This document shows positions 1 through 7,956 of a DNA stretch of 21,007 nt, one piece after another. Numbering within the stretch: position 1 is the first letter of the stretch; each line of letters starts with the position of its first letter. A model generated the notes under the pieces. The model was given only the letters and a program-made list of their open reading frames with translations. It did no database searches and had not been told where the DNA came from. Both the position numbers and the translations under genes were made by a program. Where the stretch lies: NCBI GenBank assembly GCA_946222285.1, contig CAMIIP010000028.1:1-21007 (forward strand), given 5' to 3'. Source of the stretch: an uncultured Rothia sp. Lineage in GTDB: Bacteria > Actinomycetota > Actinomycetes > Actinomycetales > Micrococcaceae.

Positions 1-9
1 CGTACTATG

Positions 10-27
10 ACCAGAGGTTGCTCTGGT
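10..27. other. Small perfect hairpin near the left edge
   Basis: ACCAGAG and CTCTGGT form a perfect 7-bp stem around the tetraloop GTTG. No T-tract follows on either strand, so it is not a clear terminator. It may belong to the end of a gene lying left of the window. Confidence 0.4.
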
Positions 28-164
28 GGTATAGGTGTTTGGGTGTAGTGTTTGATGGTTTTCCCGGGGGCTTCTTGGTGTCTTTAATGTTTAAGGAGTT
101 TCTTTAGCGCAGGGGTTGGTATTTTTTGCGGTTGGAACCCCTGATGAATAAGCCTCTAGGTTCA

Positions 165-198
165 GGGAGTGGGGTACCTTCTAAGGTACCCCACTCCC
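165..198 (+). terminator. Strong hairpin, likely terminator of a gene left of the window
   Basis: A perfect inverted repeat has arms GGGAGTGGGGTACCTT (165-180) and its complement (183-198), with only CT between them; about 14 bp can pair once a usable loop is allowed. It is followed by TTCTGCTTC, a weak T-rich tract on the + strand, and by no T-tract on the - strand. It lies upstream of the first MFS gene, so it probably ends transcription entering from the left. The rest of 1-316 shows another loose inverted repeat (AGGGGTT at 112-118 with AACCCCT at 137-143) and no open frame I would call a gene. Confidence 0.55.
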
Positions 199-300
199 TT
201 TCTGCTTCACAATCACGAGCATTTCTTTCTTCCGTTATCTGGTGCAATCAGAGAGGAAACCAGGTTTTCCGATACGATCGAAACGAGAGAAGAAGCAGGC

Positions 301-307
301 GAGAGGG
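301..307 (+). promoter_or_regulatory. Ribosome binding site selecting a GTG start for the first MFS gene
   Basis: GAGAGGG ends nine bases before an in-frame GTG at 317. It is too far (about 28 bases) from the ATG at 335, and the upstream ATG at 242 has no purine-rich site and would add an Arg/Lys-rich tail unusual for MFS proteins. The site therefore favours 317. Confidence 0.45.
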
Positions 308-316
308 CGACCGCAG

Positions 317-1669
317 GTGCAGATCAACGGCAACATGAAATATGCGGTATGGACAATTAGCGTTCTGACCTACGTGCTTGCTGCCGTCAATCGCAGTTCG
401 TTCTCTGCTCTAGGAACCTACGCGCAGGGGCATTTTGGTGTTGAGGCCACCATTATTTCTACCTTTGTGGTGGTTCAGCTTGCCGTCTATGCGGGTGCTC
501 AGATTCCCGTGGGGATACTACTTGACCGCTGGGGCGCGAGCATTATGCTCAGCGCCGGTTTGATCCTCATGGGAGCAGGCCAGTTCACCATGGGGTTTAG
601 TTCTGGCATTGCCCCGGCAATATTCGCTCGAATACTCGTGGGGGCAGGAGATGCCTGCATCTTCGTTTCGATGATAAAAGTTATCGCCGACTGGTTTACC
701 CCCAAAACTATCCCCAGTCTTAATCAAGTCAGCGGTCTTATCGGTCAGAGCGGTATGCTCATAGCGGTTGCACCGCTTGCTGTTGCTGTAAGTATTCTAG
801 GCTGGGCAGGAACCTTTAGCTCTCTGGCACTTATTGCGCTAGCCCTGCTCCTGCTCATCTTTTTCGTTTTCAAAGATTCCCCACGCCGTCCTCCACTTGT
901 TCGCCGTTTCTCTGCCTCCCACGGACGAGAAGAAAAAGCCGACAACACCGCTTTGCTGAAAACCCCCGGACCGATTACAGAAGCTCTCCCCGTGATCGGC
1001 CCGGAATCCAGTGGAATTTTCCCCGCTCTTAAATCCTTGCTCAAGCGCCCGGGCACCAGACTTGGCTTCTGGGTACATTACGCTACCTGCTTCTCCACCA
1101 ACTCTTTTGTACTGCTCTGGGGCATACCCTTTATGACCGGCGGACTGGGCTATTCCTTTGCCACCGCCTCCACTATCGTTAGCCTCAACGTGGTTGCCAT
1201 TATGGGTGCAGGCTTGGTAGCTGGACCTCTCTTTACACGATTCTCCCGGCAGAGAGTTGAGATAGTCACCGCCCTCGTTGCCATCATCCTTGTTCTGTGG
1301 TGCGCGGTTTTGCTTTACCCCGGTGGCACGCCAGTATGGCTAATGACGACGACGGCGATGGTCGGCGGCGTCGGCGGACCCGCCTCCATGGTCGCCTTCG
1401 AAATTATCCGCACCCACACCCCACTGACCCAGCGCGGTATCGGTACGGGCATCGCTAATATGGGTGGTTTCCTCGGAGCGCTCATCAACGTTCTGGCTAT
1501 TGGGCTGATTCTCGATTTCTTAGGGGCGGGAACTCCCGATACGTACAACCTAGAGGCTTTTCGCATCGCCATGGCTTTTCAAATTCCCATGATGATTTTA
1601 GGGATTGCGATGATACTGGTGGAGCGACCCAAAGCTCAGCGTTACCTCAAAAGTAAGGGGTTGCGCTAA
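317..1669 (+). CDS. MFS transporter (12-TM permease)
   Basis: This is a major facilitator superfamily membrane carrier of about 450 residues whose substrate cannot be read from the sequence. The hydrophobic segments fit about 12 membrane helices, with an N-terminal half, a polar basic loop near the middle (around RRFSASHGREEK) and a C-terminal half. The loop after helix 2 carries a motif-A-like GILLDRWGA. Helix 4 has ARILVGAGDACIF, followed by DWFTPK, as in NNP/OPA-like and sugar-phosphate-like MFS carriers, but I would not assign a subfamily. I chose GTG 317 from its ribosome site; ATG 335 is the alternative and would start the protein at MKYAVW. The gene converges with the UvrA-like gene. 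Its stop codon TAA (1667-1669) lies in the loop of the terminator hairpin. Confidence 0.85.
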   Translation: MQINGNMKYAVWTISVLTYVLAAVNRSSFSALGTYAQGHFGVEATIISTFVVVQLAVYAGAQIPVGILLDRWGASIMLSAGLILMGAGQFTMGFSSGIAPAIFARILVGAGDACIFVSMIKVIADWFTPKTIPSLNQVSGLIGQSGMLIAVAPLAVAVSILGWAGTFSSLALIALALLLLIFFVFKDSPRRPPLVRRFSASHGREEKADNTALLKTPGPITEALPVIGPESSGIFPALKSLLKRPGTRLGFWVHYATCFSTNSFVLLWGIPFMTGGLGYSFATASTIVSLNVVAIMGAGLVAGPLFTRFSRQRVEIVTALVAIILVLWCAVLLYPGGTPVWLMTTTAMVGGVGGPASMVAFEIIRTHTPLTQRGIGTGIANMGGFLGALINVLAIGLILDFLGAGTPDTYNLEAFRIAMAFQIPMMILGIAMILVERPKAQRYLKSKGLR

Positions 1670-1686
1670 GACGCAACCCCTTATTT
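1651..1686. terminator. Bidirectional terminator overlapping the MFS stop codon
   Basis: TAAGGGGTTGCG (1654-1665) pairs perfectly with CGCAACCCCTTA (1672-1683) around the loop CTAAGA. The stem can extend to about 15 bp with AAG/TTT at the base, including one G-T pair. The + strand continues TTATTTAAC; the - strand continues TTACTTTTGAGG after the stem. It lies between two convergent genes and serves both. The MFS stop TAA is in the loop, so the last MFS codons form the left arm. Confidence 0.8.
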
Positions 1687-1699
1687 AACAGACTTCAGC

Positions 1700-4069
1700 C
1701 TAGGCAGTGTATTCTGCTAAATGCTGACCGGTTAGTGTCTTCTTCTGCTCCACTAAATCCGCCGGTGCGCCCTCAAAAACCACCGTACCGCCGTCATAAC
1801 CTGCACCCGGACCCAAATCAATAATCCAGTCCGCATGAGCCATCACCGCCTGATGATGTTCAATCACCACCACGGTCTTGCCAGTCTCCACCAGCTTATC
1901 CAGGAGCTCCAACAACTGCTGAACATCGGCAAGATGCAAGCCCACGGTTGGCTCGTCCAGCACAAAGAACCCGCCCTTATCGTTCATCTCCGTGACGAGT
2001 TTGATGCGCTGGCGCTCGCCGCCCGAGAGGGTAGAAAGCTGCTGACCGAGAGTCAGGTAGCCTAGACCAACTTCGACCATGCGGTTCAGAATCTTCGCCA
2101 CGGCAGGGATTTTTGAGTCAGCAGCAGAGAAGAACTCTAGTGCCTGATCGGCAGAAAGTCCTAGCACCTCGGAGATATTGAGCCCGCCAAAGGTGTACTG
2201 CAGAACGTCCTGGTTGAAGCGCTTGCCCTCGCATACCTCACAGACCAGGGAAACCTTAGCCATCACGCCGATTTCGACGTCGATGGTGCCTGTTCCCTTA
2301 CATTCGGGGCAGGCACCCTCAGAGTTCGAGGAAAACAGTGCTGGCTTCACACCGTTCTCTTTAGCGAAAACCTTGCGGATGCCCTCTAGCATGCCGGTGT
2401 AGGTCGCCGGATTGGAGCGGCGGGAGCCACGAATCGGCGCCTGGTCGATGGCAATAACTTTTTGCCCCTCAATCTCTGTCCCCACCAGATTGTTATGAAT
2501 CAGCGAAGACTTGCCGGAGCCGGCGACGCCGGTGACAACGGTCAGCACGCCGAGCGGGATATCGACGTCCACGTTCTTCAGGTTGTTCTGGTTCGCACCC
2601 TTGATTGAAAAGACGCCGGAGGGTTTACGAGTCTCTTCCTTCAAGGCTGCCTTATAGGAAAGATGGTTGCCGGTCAGAGTGCCAGAATTCTTGAGCTCCT
2701 CGAAGGTTCCCTCAAAGGTAATTTCTCCGCCCAAGGAACCGGCGCGTGGACCGAGATCGACCACATGGTCTGCAATGGCGATGGTTTCTGGCTTGTGCTC
2801 TACCACTAATACAGTGTTGCCCTTATCGCGCAGGGAGAGCAGAAGCTCGTTCATCTTGGCAAGGTCGTGGGGGTGTAGACCGATGCTGGGTTCATCGAAA
2901 ATATAGGTCACATCGGTCAGCGCAGAACCTAGATGACGGATCATCTTGGCGCGCTGCGCTTCACCGCCGGAAAGAGTAGCCGCTGGGCGGTCGAGCGAAA
3001 TGTAACCCAATCCAATGTGCACAAAAGCATCGAGAGTCTCTTGAATAGAATCAAGGAGGGGTTGAACCTGGGGCGCCTTCAAGTCGCGCATCCAAGTCGC
3101 CAAATCAGTCACCTGCATAGCGGTCAGCTCTGCAATATTCTTGCCCTCAATCTTCGATTCGAGCGCCGCCTGATTCAGCCGGGTTCCGCCACATTCGGGG
3201 CAGGTCACAAAGGTGACCGCGCGGTCTGCAAAGTCACGGTTCGCCTTCTGCATCGACTCTTTATCCTTAGAAAGAATCGACTTTTCAATACGCGGAATCA
3301 GACCCTCATAGGTCATGTTGATTCCGGCAATTTTCGTGCGGGTTGGTTCTTTATAGAGAAAGTCTTCGCGTTCTTGCGCAGTGAAGTCTTTGATGGGCTT
3401 ATCGGAGGGGAATAGACCGGATTCGCGGTAGAGACGCGCGTTCCAACCACCGTGGTTGTAGCCGGGAATGGTGAAAACGTCGTCTTCGAGGGTGAGGTTT
3501 TCATCGAAAAGTTCGCTCAGATCAATATCGTTAGTTCGCCCGAGTCCATCACAGCGAGCGCACATTCCGCCCTGACGGTTGAACTTCACGACCTCTTTCT
3601 TTGCACCGTTCTTTTCTACGGTGCGGGCGCCCTGAGCGCTGACCGTTGCCACGTTGAAGGAGTAAGCATTGGGTCCGCCAATGGAGGGCTCAGCGAGGCG
3701 GGAAAAGAGAATCCGCAAGAGAGCGGTGGCATCGGTTGCGGTGCCCACGGTGGAGCGGGGGTTGCCACCCATCCGTTCCTGATCGACAACGATCGCCGTC
3801 GTCAGCCCCTCCAAAATATCCACTTCGGGGCGGGGCAGATTGGGCATAAAACCCTGGACGAACGCAGGGTAAGTTTCGTTGATGAGGCGCTGAGATTCAG
3901 CGGCAATAGTGCCGAAAACCAGTGAGGACTTACCCGAGCCTGATACGCCGGTAAAAACGGTGAGCTGGCGCTTAGGTAGCTCAATATCAATATTCTTGAG
4001 GTTATTTTGGTGTGCTCCACGCACTCGAATCATCTCGTGATAATTGGCGGGGGATTTCTGCTCGCTCAC
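1700..4069 (-). CDS. UvrA-like ABC ATPase (excinuclease ABC subunit A family, short DrrC/UvrA2 type)
   Basis: This 789-residue protein has two ABC ATPase modules in UvrA order. Walker A GVSGSGKSS is at 41-49 and GVAGSGKSS at 514-522. Signatures are LSGGEAQR at 366-373 and LSGGERQR at 681-688. Walker B is YIFDEP near 389 and FFVLDEP near 701. UvrA zinc modules are interspersed: CARC near 170 with CPEC near 290, and CPEC near 587 with CEVC near 610. Canonical UvrA is about 940-970 residues; the block between the first Walker A and first zinc finger is short here, so the UvrB-binding region appears absent. That is the pattern of UvrA2/DrrC-type proteins linked to drug or DNA-damage tolerance, and a role beyond classical repair is inferred. 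The start is GTG 4069 with TTTGGAGAC just upstream; ATG at codon 13 is the alternative. Confidence 0.9.
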   Translation of the reverse strand: MSEQKSPANYHEMIRVRGAHQNNLKNIDIELPKRQLTVFTGVSGSGKSSLVFGTIAAESQRLINETYPAFVQGFMPNLPRPEVDILEGLTTAIVVDQERMGGNPRSTVGTATDATALLRILFSRLAEPSIGGPNAYSFNVATVSAQGARTVEKNGAKKEVVKFNRQGGMCARCDGLGRTNDIDLSELFDENLTLEDDVFTIPGYNHGGWNARLYRESGLFPSDKPIKDFTAQEREDFLYKEPTRTKIAGINMTYEGLIPRIEKSILSKDKESMQKANRDFADRAVTFVTCPECGGTRLNQAALESKIEGKNIAELTAMQVTDLATWMRDLKAPQVQPLLDSIQETLDAFVHIGLGYISLDRPAATLSGGEAQRAKMIRHLGSALTDVTYIFDEPSIGLHPHDLAKMNELLLSLRDKGNTVLVVEHKPETIAIADHVVDLGPRAGSLGGEITFEGTFEELKNSGTLTGNHLSYKAALKEETRKPSGVFSIKGANQNNLKNVDVDIPLGVLTVVTGVAGSGKSSLIHNNLVGTEIEGQKVIAIDQAPIRGSRRSNPATYTGMLEGIRKVFAKENGVKPALFSSNSEGACPECKGTGTIDVEIGVMAKVSLVCEVCEGKRFNQDVLQYTFGGLNISEVLGLSADQALEFFSAADSKIPAVAKILNRMVEVGLGYLTLGQQLSTLSGGERQRIKLVTEMNDKGGFFVLDEPTVGLHLADVQQLLELLDKLVETGKTVVVIEHHQAVMAHADWIIDLGPGAGYDGGTVVFEGAPADLVEQKKTLTGQHLAEYTA

Positions 4070-4210
4070 GCGTCTCCAAAGGATAAGAGGGAAATGTTCA
4101 CCTTTATCCTAAACGGCAGAAGATATTCGAGCTAATGAGGGCTCGGGGTAATGGCACAGGGCAAGAGCGCGGGGCGAGTAAAGTGGGTTTGAGCAACGGG
4201 AAGGAAATCT

Positions 4211-5227
4211 ATGTCAGCTCTCATTTTTGGTGTGATTATTGGACTTTTGCTTCCCATTCAAACCTGCATGAACTCACGTTTACGAGAGGCAGTTGGCTCA
4301 CCCTATCTTTCTTCGCTGGGATCTTTTACCGGTGGTACCCTCTTTCTCGCCCTTCTTGCCCTAATCATCGAGGGAACATTTCTTTTTTCTCTGGACGACG
4401 TCGCCCACCAGCCCGCCTGGATTTGGCTGGGCGGTTTGTTTGGGATGATCGGGCTGACCACTAATATTCTGATTTTTCCTCGTCTCGGTGGCGTGCAGAC
4501 TACCGTTTTGCCGATTTGTGGGCAGATTCTGATGGGGCTGATAATTGATCATTTTGGATTATTTGAAGCGCACCAAACCCTACTGACTCCGGCGCGGTTG
4601 GCCGGTGCCGTTCTGGTTCTGTGCGGTGTGATTGGCGCGGTTACCCTGGGCGGAAAGCGGCTTTTTAGCAGTAACTCTGTGCAAAGTGTAGCCTCTGAAC
4701 CAGAAGTCACTACCGGTTCTGCCGCACTTGCTCCTACTCCAAAAAATGTTCAGCCAGTAGTTACTACCGCAGAAACCGGGTTTTGGGGCTGGCGGCTCTT
4801 GGCTCTATCCACGGGCTTTCTGATGGCTTCGCAGTCAGCTATTAACGGACACCTGGGCGTGCTGGTGGGATCACCGGTCAAAGCTGCGCTGGTTTCCTTT
4901 ACCGTGGGTACCATTCTGCTTTTTCTGCTGGCGCTCGCTCTACGTCTGAAATTCCGCCTTCGAGTTCCTTCGGGCAAGAAGAGCAATCCTCGATGGATGT
5001 GGTTTGGCGGTATTCTGGGCGGAACCTTTGTGTTCGGCAATGCTCTGCTGGTGCCGATTCTGGGCACCGGCCTCACGGTGGTTGCCGCGCTGGTCGGCAT
5101 GGTTTCGGGGTCGCTTTTAGTGGATAAATTCGGGCTTTTACAGGCGGTCCGTCGTCCGGTCAGCCTGGCTCAGGTGTTTTCCCTGCTACTCATGATGGTT
5201 GGTGTGGTATTTATTCGTTTGGTCTAA
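4211..5227 (+). CDS. DMT-superfamily transporter, DUF606/YdcZ type with two repeat halves
   Basis: This 338-residue membrane protein with about 10 helices is built from two homologous halves. Half one has CMNSRLREAVGSPYLSS followed by GSFTGGTLF. Half two (from about residue 195) has AINGHLGVLVGSPVKAA followed by SFTVGTILLF. The shared N-[SG]-x-L-x-x-x-VGSP and SFTxGT motifs show the tandem repeat. The family is DUF606/YdcZ, a branch of drug/metabolite transporters; many members carry one half per polypeptide. A polar Thr/Pro/Val-rich linker (about residues 155-190) joins the halves. The ATG at 4211 follows GGGAAGGAAATCT. The gene is divergent from the UvrA-like gene across 141 bp and lies 66 bp before tam. 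Substrate unknown. Confidence 0.85.
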   Translation: MSALIFGVIIGLLLPIQTCMNSRLREAVGSPYLSSLGSFTGGTLFLALLALIIEGTFLFSLDDVAHQPAWIWLGGLFGMIGLTTNILIFPRLGGVQTTVLPICGQILMGLIIDHFGLFEAHQTLLTPARLAGAVLVLCGVIGAVTLGGKRLFSSNSVQSVASEPEVTTGSAALAPTPKNVQPVVTTAETGFWGWRLLALSTGFLMASQSAINGHLGVLVGSPVKAALVSFTVGTILLFLLALALRLKFRLRVPSGKKSNPRWMWFGGILGGTFVFGNALLVPILGTGLTVVAALVGMVSGSLLVDKFGLLQAVRRPVSLAQVFSLLLMMVGVVFIRLV

Positions 5228-5293
5228 CCGGGACTCGGGCAGAAAAGAGTAAGCTGGGTGGTGATAAGTCTGTGCCCATGTGAGGAGTCTGTT

Positions 5294-6100
5294 ATGCCCG
5301 ATACTCGGTGGCGCCCCGAGCTTTATCTTCAATTTGGGGCAGAGCGCACCAGACCTTTTATCGATTTACTCTCCCGCATACCGCTTGAAACCGCCGAACT
5401 TATTGTTGATTTGGGATGTGGACCCGGTAACGATGAACCGCCGCTACGAGCTTTCTGGCCGCAGGCTCACATTACCGGCGTGGATTCCAGCTTCGACATG
5501 ATCCAGCAAGCACGAGAAAATACTTCCGACACCAACGTCTCTTACCTGCACCAGGACCTTCGGGACTGGATGGCTGAGTCCAAAAATGTGAAACCGCAGA
5601 TGATTGTCTCTAACGCCATGTTTCAGTGGGTTGAGGGGCACCTGGGATTTTTACCTCGGGTAGCAGATGCGGTGGACGACGGCGGCGTTTTTGCTTTTCA
5701 GGTTCCCGGCAACTTTGACGCTCCCTCTCACGTGCTGTTGCGCGAAATTGCTGCGCAGCCCCGCTACGCCGAGCACATCACGGAAAAGCTACGAGACACC
5801 GTCATTCGTGCAGATCAGTACCTGGAGAAACTTAACCGCCCCGGTTGGTCAGTGGATGCGTGGGAAACCACCTATCTTCATCAGCTAGAAGGTGAGCATC
5901 CTGTCTATGATTGGATTTCTTCAACCGGCGCACGCCCGGTACTCAACGCGCTGACGGGTCAGAAGCGCGAACAATTCATCGCAGAGTATAAAGAAGCCCT
6001 GACAGATGCCTACCCGGTGGGCGATTTAGGCGATGGCAGAAGGGGAACGGTCTTGCCCTTCCGTCGTATATTCATTGTGGCACACAGGGTTTCTCGCTAA
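5294..6100 (+). CDS. tam: Trans-aconitate 2-methyltransferase
   Basis: This is a cytoplasmic SAM-dependent methyltransferase of 268 residues, close to the roughly 250-residue E. coli Tam. Tam methylates trans-aconitate, a by-product that inhibits aconitase, to its monomethyl ester. SAM motif I is VDLGCGPGN at about 38-46. The N-terminus (TRWRPELYLQFGAERTRP), the segment SNAMFQWVEGH and the stretch VPGNFDAPSH match the Tam family as I know it. GAGGAG at 5282-5287 sits six bases before ATG 5294, which excludes the longer frame starting at 5258. A weak 6-bp hairpin (6109-6131) follows the stop. tpx starts 67 bp later, so read-through into tpx is possible. Confidence 0.88.
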   Translation: MPDTRWRPELYLQFGAERTRPFIDLLSRIPLETAELIVDLGCGPGNDEPPLRAFWPQAHITGVDSSFDMIQQARENTSDTNVSYLHQDLRDWMAESKNVKPQMIVSNAMFQWVEGHLGFLPRVADAVDDGGVFAFQVPGNFDAPSHVLLREIAAQPRYAEHITEKLRDTVIRADQYLEKLNRPGWSVDAWETTYLHQLEGEHPVYDWISSTGARPVLNALTGQKREQFIAEYKEALTDAYPVGDLGDGRRGTVLPFRRIFIVAHRVSR

Positions 6101-6140
6101 GCTTCGCCCCCTCTCTATATTCATAAGAGGGCTTGCTAGT

Positions 6141-6155
6141 TTGCTTTTAAAGCAA
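6141..6155. promoter_or_regulatory. Palindrome just upstream of tpx (candidate operator)
   Basis: TTGCTTT and AAAGCAA are perfect inverted arms around a single T, ending 12 bases before the tpx start and touching the ribosome-site region (AAGAGAA). Its position would let a bound protein block transcription or initiation. No regulator gene lies nearby, so its use as an operator is inference. Confidence 0.35.
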
Positions 6156-6167
6156 GAGAATAGAGCC

Positions 6168-6662
6168 ATGGCACAAACTAAATTTCAAGGCGATACTGTA
6201 AATACTCATGGTGACCTTCCCTCAGAAGGTTCCCAAGCACCCGAGTTCACTCTTACCGGCTCAGACCTCTCTGATTTCTCTGCCGCTGACTATCAGGGTA
6301 AGAAGATTGTTCTCAACATCTTCCCCTCGGTAGATACCGGCGTGTGTGCTCAGTCTGTCCGTACTTTCAACGAAAAAGCGGCAGATTTGGATAACACCGT
6401 GGTCATCTGTGCGTCTGAAGATCTTCCTTTTGCCCATGAGCGTTTCTGCGCAGCAGAGGGTATTGAGAACGTGGTCTCTGGTTCAGCTTTCCGTAGCTCC
6501 TTCGGCGAAGATTTCGGTGTGCTTCAGGCAGACGGCCCCATGAAGGGTCTTTTGGCTCGTGCGGTGATTGTTCTGGACGCAGAAGGCAAGGTTGTTTACA
6601 CCCAGCTCGTTCCCGAAATCACCGAGGAACCCGACTACGAAGCAGCACTAGCAGCTATCTAA
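6168..6662 (+). CDS. tpx: Thiol peroxidase (atypical 2-Cys peroxiredoxin, Tpx)
   Basis: This 164-residue cytoplasmic peroxidase reduces hydrogen and organic peroxides with electrons from thioredoxin. The peroxidatic cysteine is C60 in PSVDTGVCAQSVRTFN; the resolving cysteine is C94 in FAHERFCAAEGIENV. These match C61/C95 of E. coli Tpx, and an extra C81 matches its third cysteine. The Tpx-specific stretches ADGPMKGLLARAV and VPEITEEPDYEAALAAI close the protein, whose length is normal. ATG 6168 is chosen because family homology begins there; an open frame continues upstream to 6033 but overlaps tam. The upstream AAGAGAATAGAG is a modest ribosome site. A palindrome lies at 6141-6155. Confidence 0.96.
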   Translation: MAQTKFQGDTVNTHGDLPSEGSQAPEFTLTGSDLSDFSAADYQGKKIVLNIFPSVDTGVCAQSVRTFNEKAADLDNTVVICASEDLPFAHERFCAAEGIENVVSGSAFRSSFGEDFGVLQADGPMKGLLARAVIVLDAEGKVVYTQLVPEITEEPDYEAALAAI

Positions 6663-6678
6663 TCAATTTTTATACATC

Positions 6679-6712
6679 AAAAGCCCGGCAGTTCTTCACC
6701 TGCCGGGCTTTT
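6679..6712. terminator. Bidirectional terminator between tpx and azlD
   Basis: AAAAGCCCGGCA (6679-6690) pairs with TGCCGGGCTTTT (6701-6712), and G6691-C6700 closes an 8-base loop. The A run on the left and T run on the right make it work as a rho-independent terminator in both directions, ending tpx (+) and azlCD (-). Confidence 0.92.
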
Positions 6713-6730
6713 GCATGAGAGGAGTGGCGG

Positions 6731-7057
6731 CTAAAAGACCCAGTTAGACAGCACCACACAGGTGACCGTGCCAAGGAGCAGGCTCAGTGCCAGATTTTTG
6801 CGCCATAAATGCAGGGCAATGGTGACGACGGCGGCAATCAAGTAGGGCATGGCCGTTGCGGGGGAACTGTAATCTATTTCCGCTAACACATAGATTCCTA
6901 GAATCAAGATAGCTCCCATAGGAATCCACGTGGCTAAATCTGCAATAAGCTTGTTGTCTTTGAGAACGCTCTTAACTCCAAAGGGAATGAGTCTGAGCGT
7001 GAAAGTAATAGCTGCGGCAATACCTATAGCCGTAAGAATGTAGGCGGTACTAGGCAT
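6731..7057 (-). CDS. azlD: AzlD-family branched-chain amino acid export subunit
   Basis: This 108-residue inner-membrane protein has four hydrophobic segments (near 3-20, 43-62, 68-85 and 88-107). It carries the AzlD features TLRLIPF near residue 20 and a hydrophobic C-terminus. AzlD works with AzlC in exporting branched-chain amino acids or analogues such as azaleucine, as described for B. subtilis AzlCD and C. glutamicum BrnFE; the exact substrate here is inferred. ATG 7057 lies inside the end of azlC (8-bp overlap) with GAGGGAGAG just upstream. The longer frame starting at 7093 would add MSRKRKLRERIL, which is only azlC sequence read out of frame. Translational coupling to azlC is likely. 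Confidence 0.88.
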   Translation of the reverse strand: MPSTAYILTAIGIAAAITFTLRLIPFGVKSVLKDNKLIADLATWIPMGAILILGIYVLAEIDYSSPATAMPYLIAAVVTIALHLWRKNLALSLLLGTVTCVVLSNWVF

Positions 7058-7820
7058 GAGTATTCTCTCCCTCAGCTTTCTTTTTCTCGACAAAATAGCG
7101 AATAACCAGTAGCGCCACCAGAGTGAGCAGAGCGATCAAGAGCAGTGACTCCGGTGCGAGCAGAAGAGCCACAATAGCGGAGAAAACCGCTGCGATCGCC
7201 GTCCAATTGTCTTTGACACTGCGATAAGAATCGATGGAGAGAATGATGAACATTCCCGTCATTACAAAATCCACGCCTTTGAGGTGGCTGAGGAATGAAG
7301 CTCCTAAAATCGCGCCGAGAGTTGAGCCGAGAACCCACGATGCCCAGAGCCCAATTGAAACTGTCAGAATTCGGGATGACCGGTAGGCGTGGGAACGCGG
7401 CCCGGTGTTGAGCGCGTAGGCTTCATCGCTGAGCATATACATAGAGATAAATTTGCCCAGCGGACTCTTGACGTTTTTGAGGGGAAAAGAAATTCCATAG
7501 ACCAGATGTCTGGCGTTGATGAGAAGAGTGGTTGAAGCAATAAGCGAGAGCGGTGCAGTTGTTGCAATCATTCCGACCAAAAGAAACTCTACCGATCCCG
7601 CATAAATCATGCCCGAGAGAATGGGTGATACCCACCAGGGCAAACCAACGGAGGTGACTAAAACACCGAGTCCTGCCCCCATAGTGATGAAGCCGAGAAA
7701 CATCATGCCGGCATCTCTCAGACCTTCGCGGAAACCGCTTTCATCCGATGGGTTAGCCAAATGAGCCTGATTTTCTGCGATTGCAGAATGTGAGCTTGGT
7801 TCGTGGTTGCTCACCGGCAC
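7050..7820 (-). CDS. azlC: AzlC-family branched-chain amino acid export permease
   Basis: This 256-residue membrane protein has an N-terminal polar tail of about 30 residues, then DAGMMFLGFITMGAGLGVL and WWVSPILSGMIYAGSVEF, hallmarks of the AzlC/BrnF family. RHLVYGISFP and MLSDEAYAL are also conserved in the family. The C-terminus ends in a charged KKKAEGE tail. It forms the exporter with AzlD downstream. The start is GTG 7820 with GGGAG nine bases upstream; a second GTG at 7814 is possible. The gene is divergent from the OsmC-family gene. Lrp-type regulators often accompany azlCD, but none is in this window. Confidence 0.9.
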   Translation of the reverse strand: MPVSNHEPSSHSAIAENQAHLANPSDESGFREGLRDAGMMFLGFITMGAGLGVLVTSVGLPWWVSPILSGMIYAGSVEFLLVGMIATTAPLSLIASTTLLINARHLVYGISFPLKNVKSPLGKFISMYMLSDEAYALNTGPRSHAYRSSRILTVSIGLWASWVLGSTLGAILGASFLSHLKGVDFVMTGMFIILSIDSYRSVKDNWTAIAAVFSAIVALLLAPESLLLIALLTLVALLVIRYFVEKKKAEGENTHA

Positions 7821-7853
7821 CTGCCTTTTCTCCCTGGGCGTTTAGGGATAAAT

Positions 7854-7882
7854 TTTCGAAAGCTTGAACATAGCAATGCTAT
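7854..7882. promoter_or_regulatory. Two short palindromes in the azlC/osmC divergent promoter region
   Basis: TTTCGAAA (7854-7861) and ATAGCA-A-TGCTAT (7870-7882) flank TTGAAC (7864-7869), a possible -35 element for the rightward gene. Their central position between two divergent starts makes them candidate operator sites. No promoter can be assigned firmly. Confidence 0.3.
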
Positions 7883-7956
7883 CGGAAAGGATAGAAATAG
7901 TGGTGAGGCTTTCCTTGTTGTTCTAGGGAAAAGATGAACTAGAAGGAAGCGGAATA

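Noticed and set aside
2933..3925. Long + strand open frames opposite the UvrA-like gene (160 and 157 codons)
   Set aside because: They are antisense to an unmistakable ABC ATPase, lack ribosome sites and show no recognisable protein features.
4135..4464. 109-codon + strand frame before the DMT transporter
   Set aside because: It overlaps the DMT gene in another frame; the DMT start has a good ribosome site and clear repeat structure.
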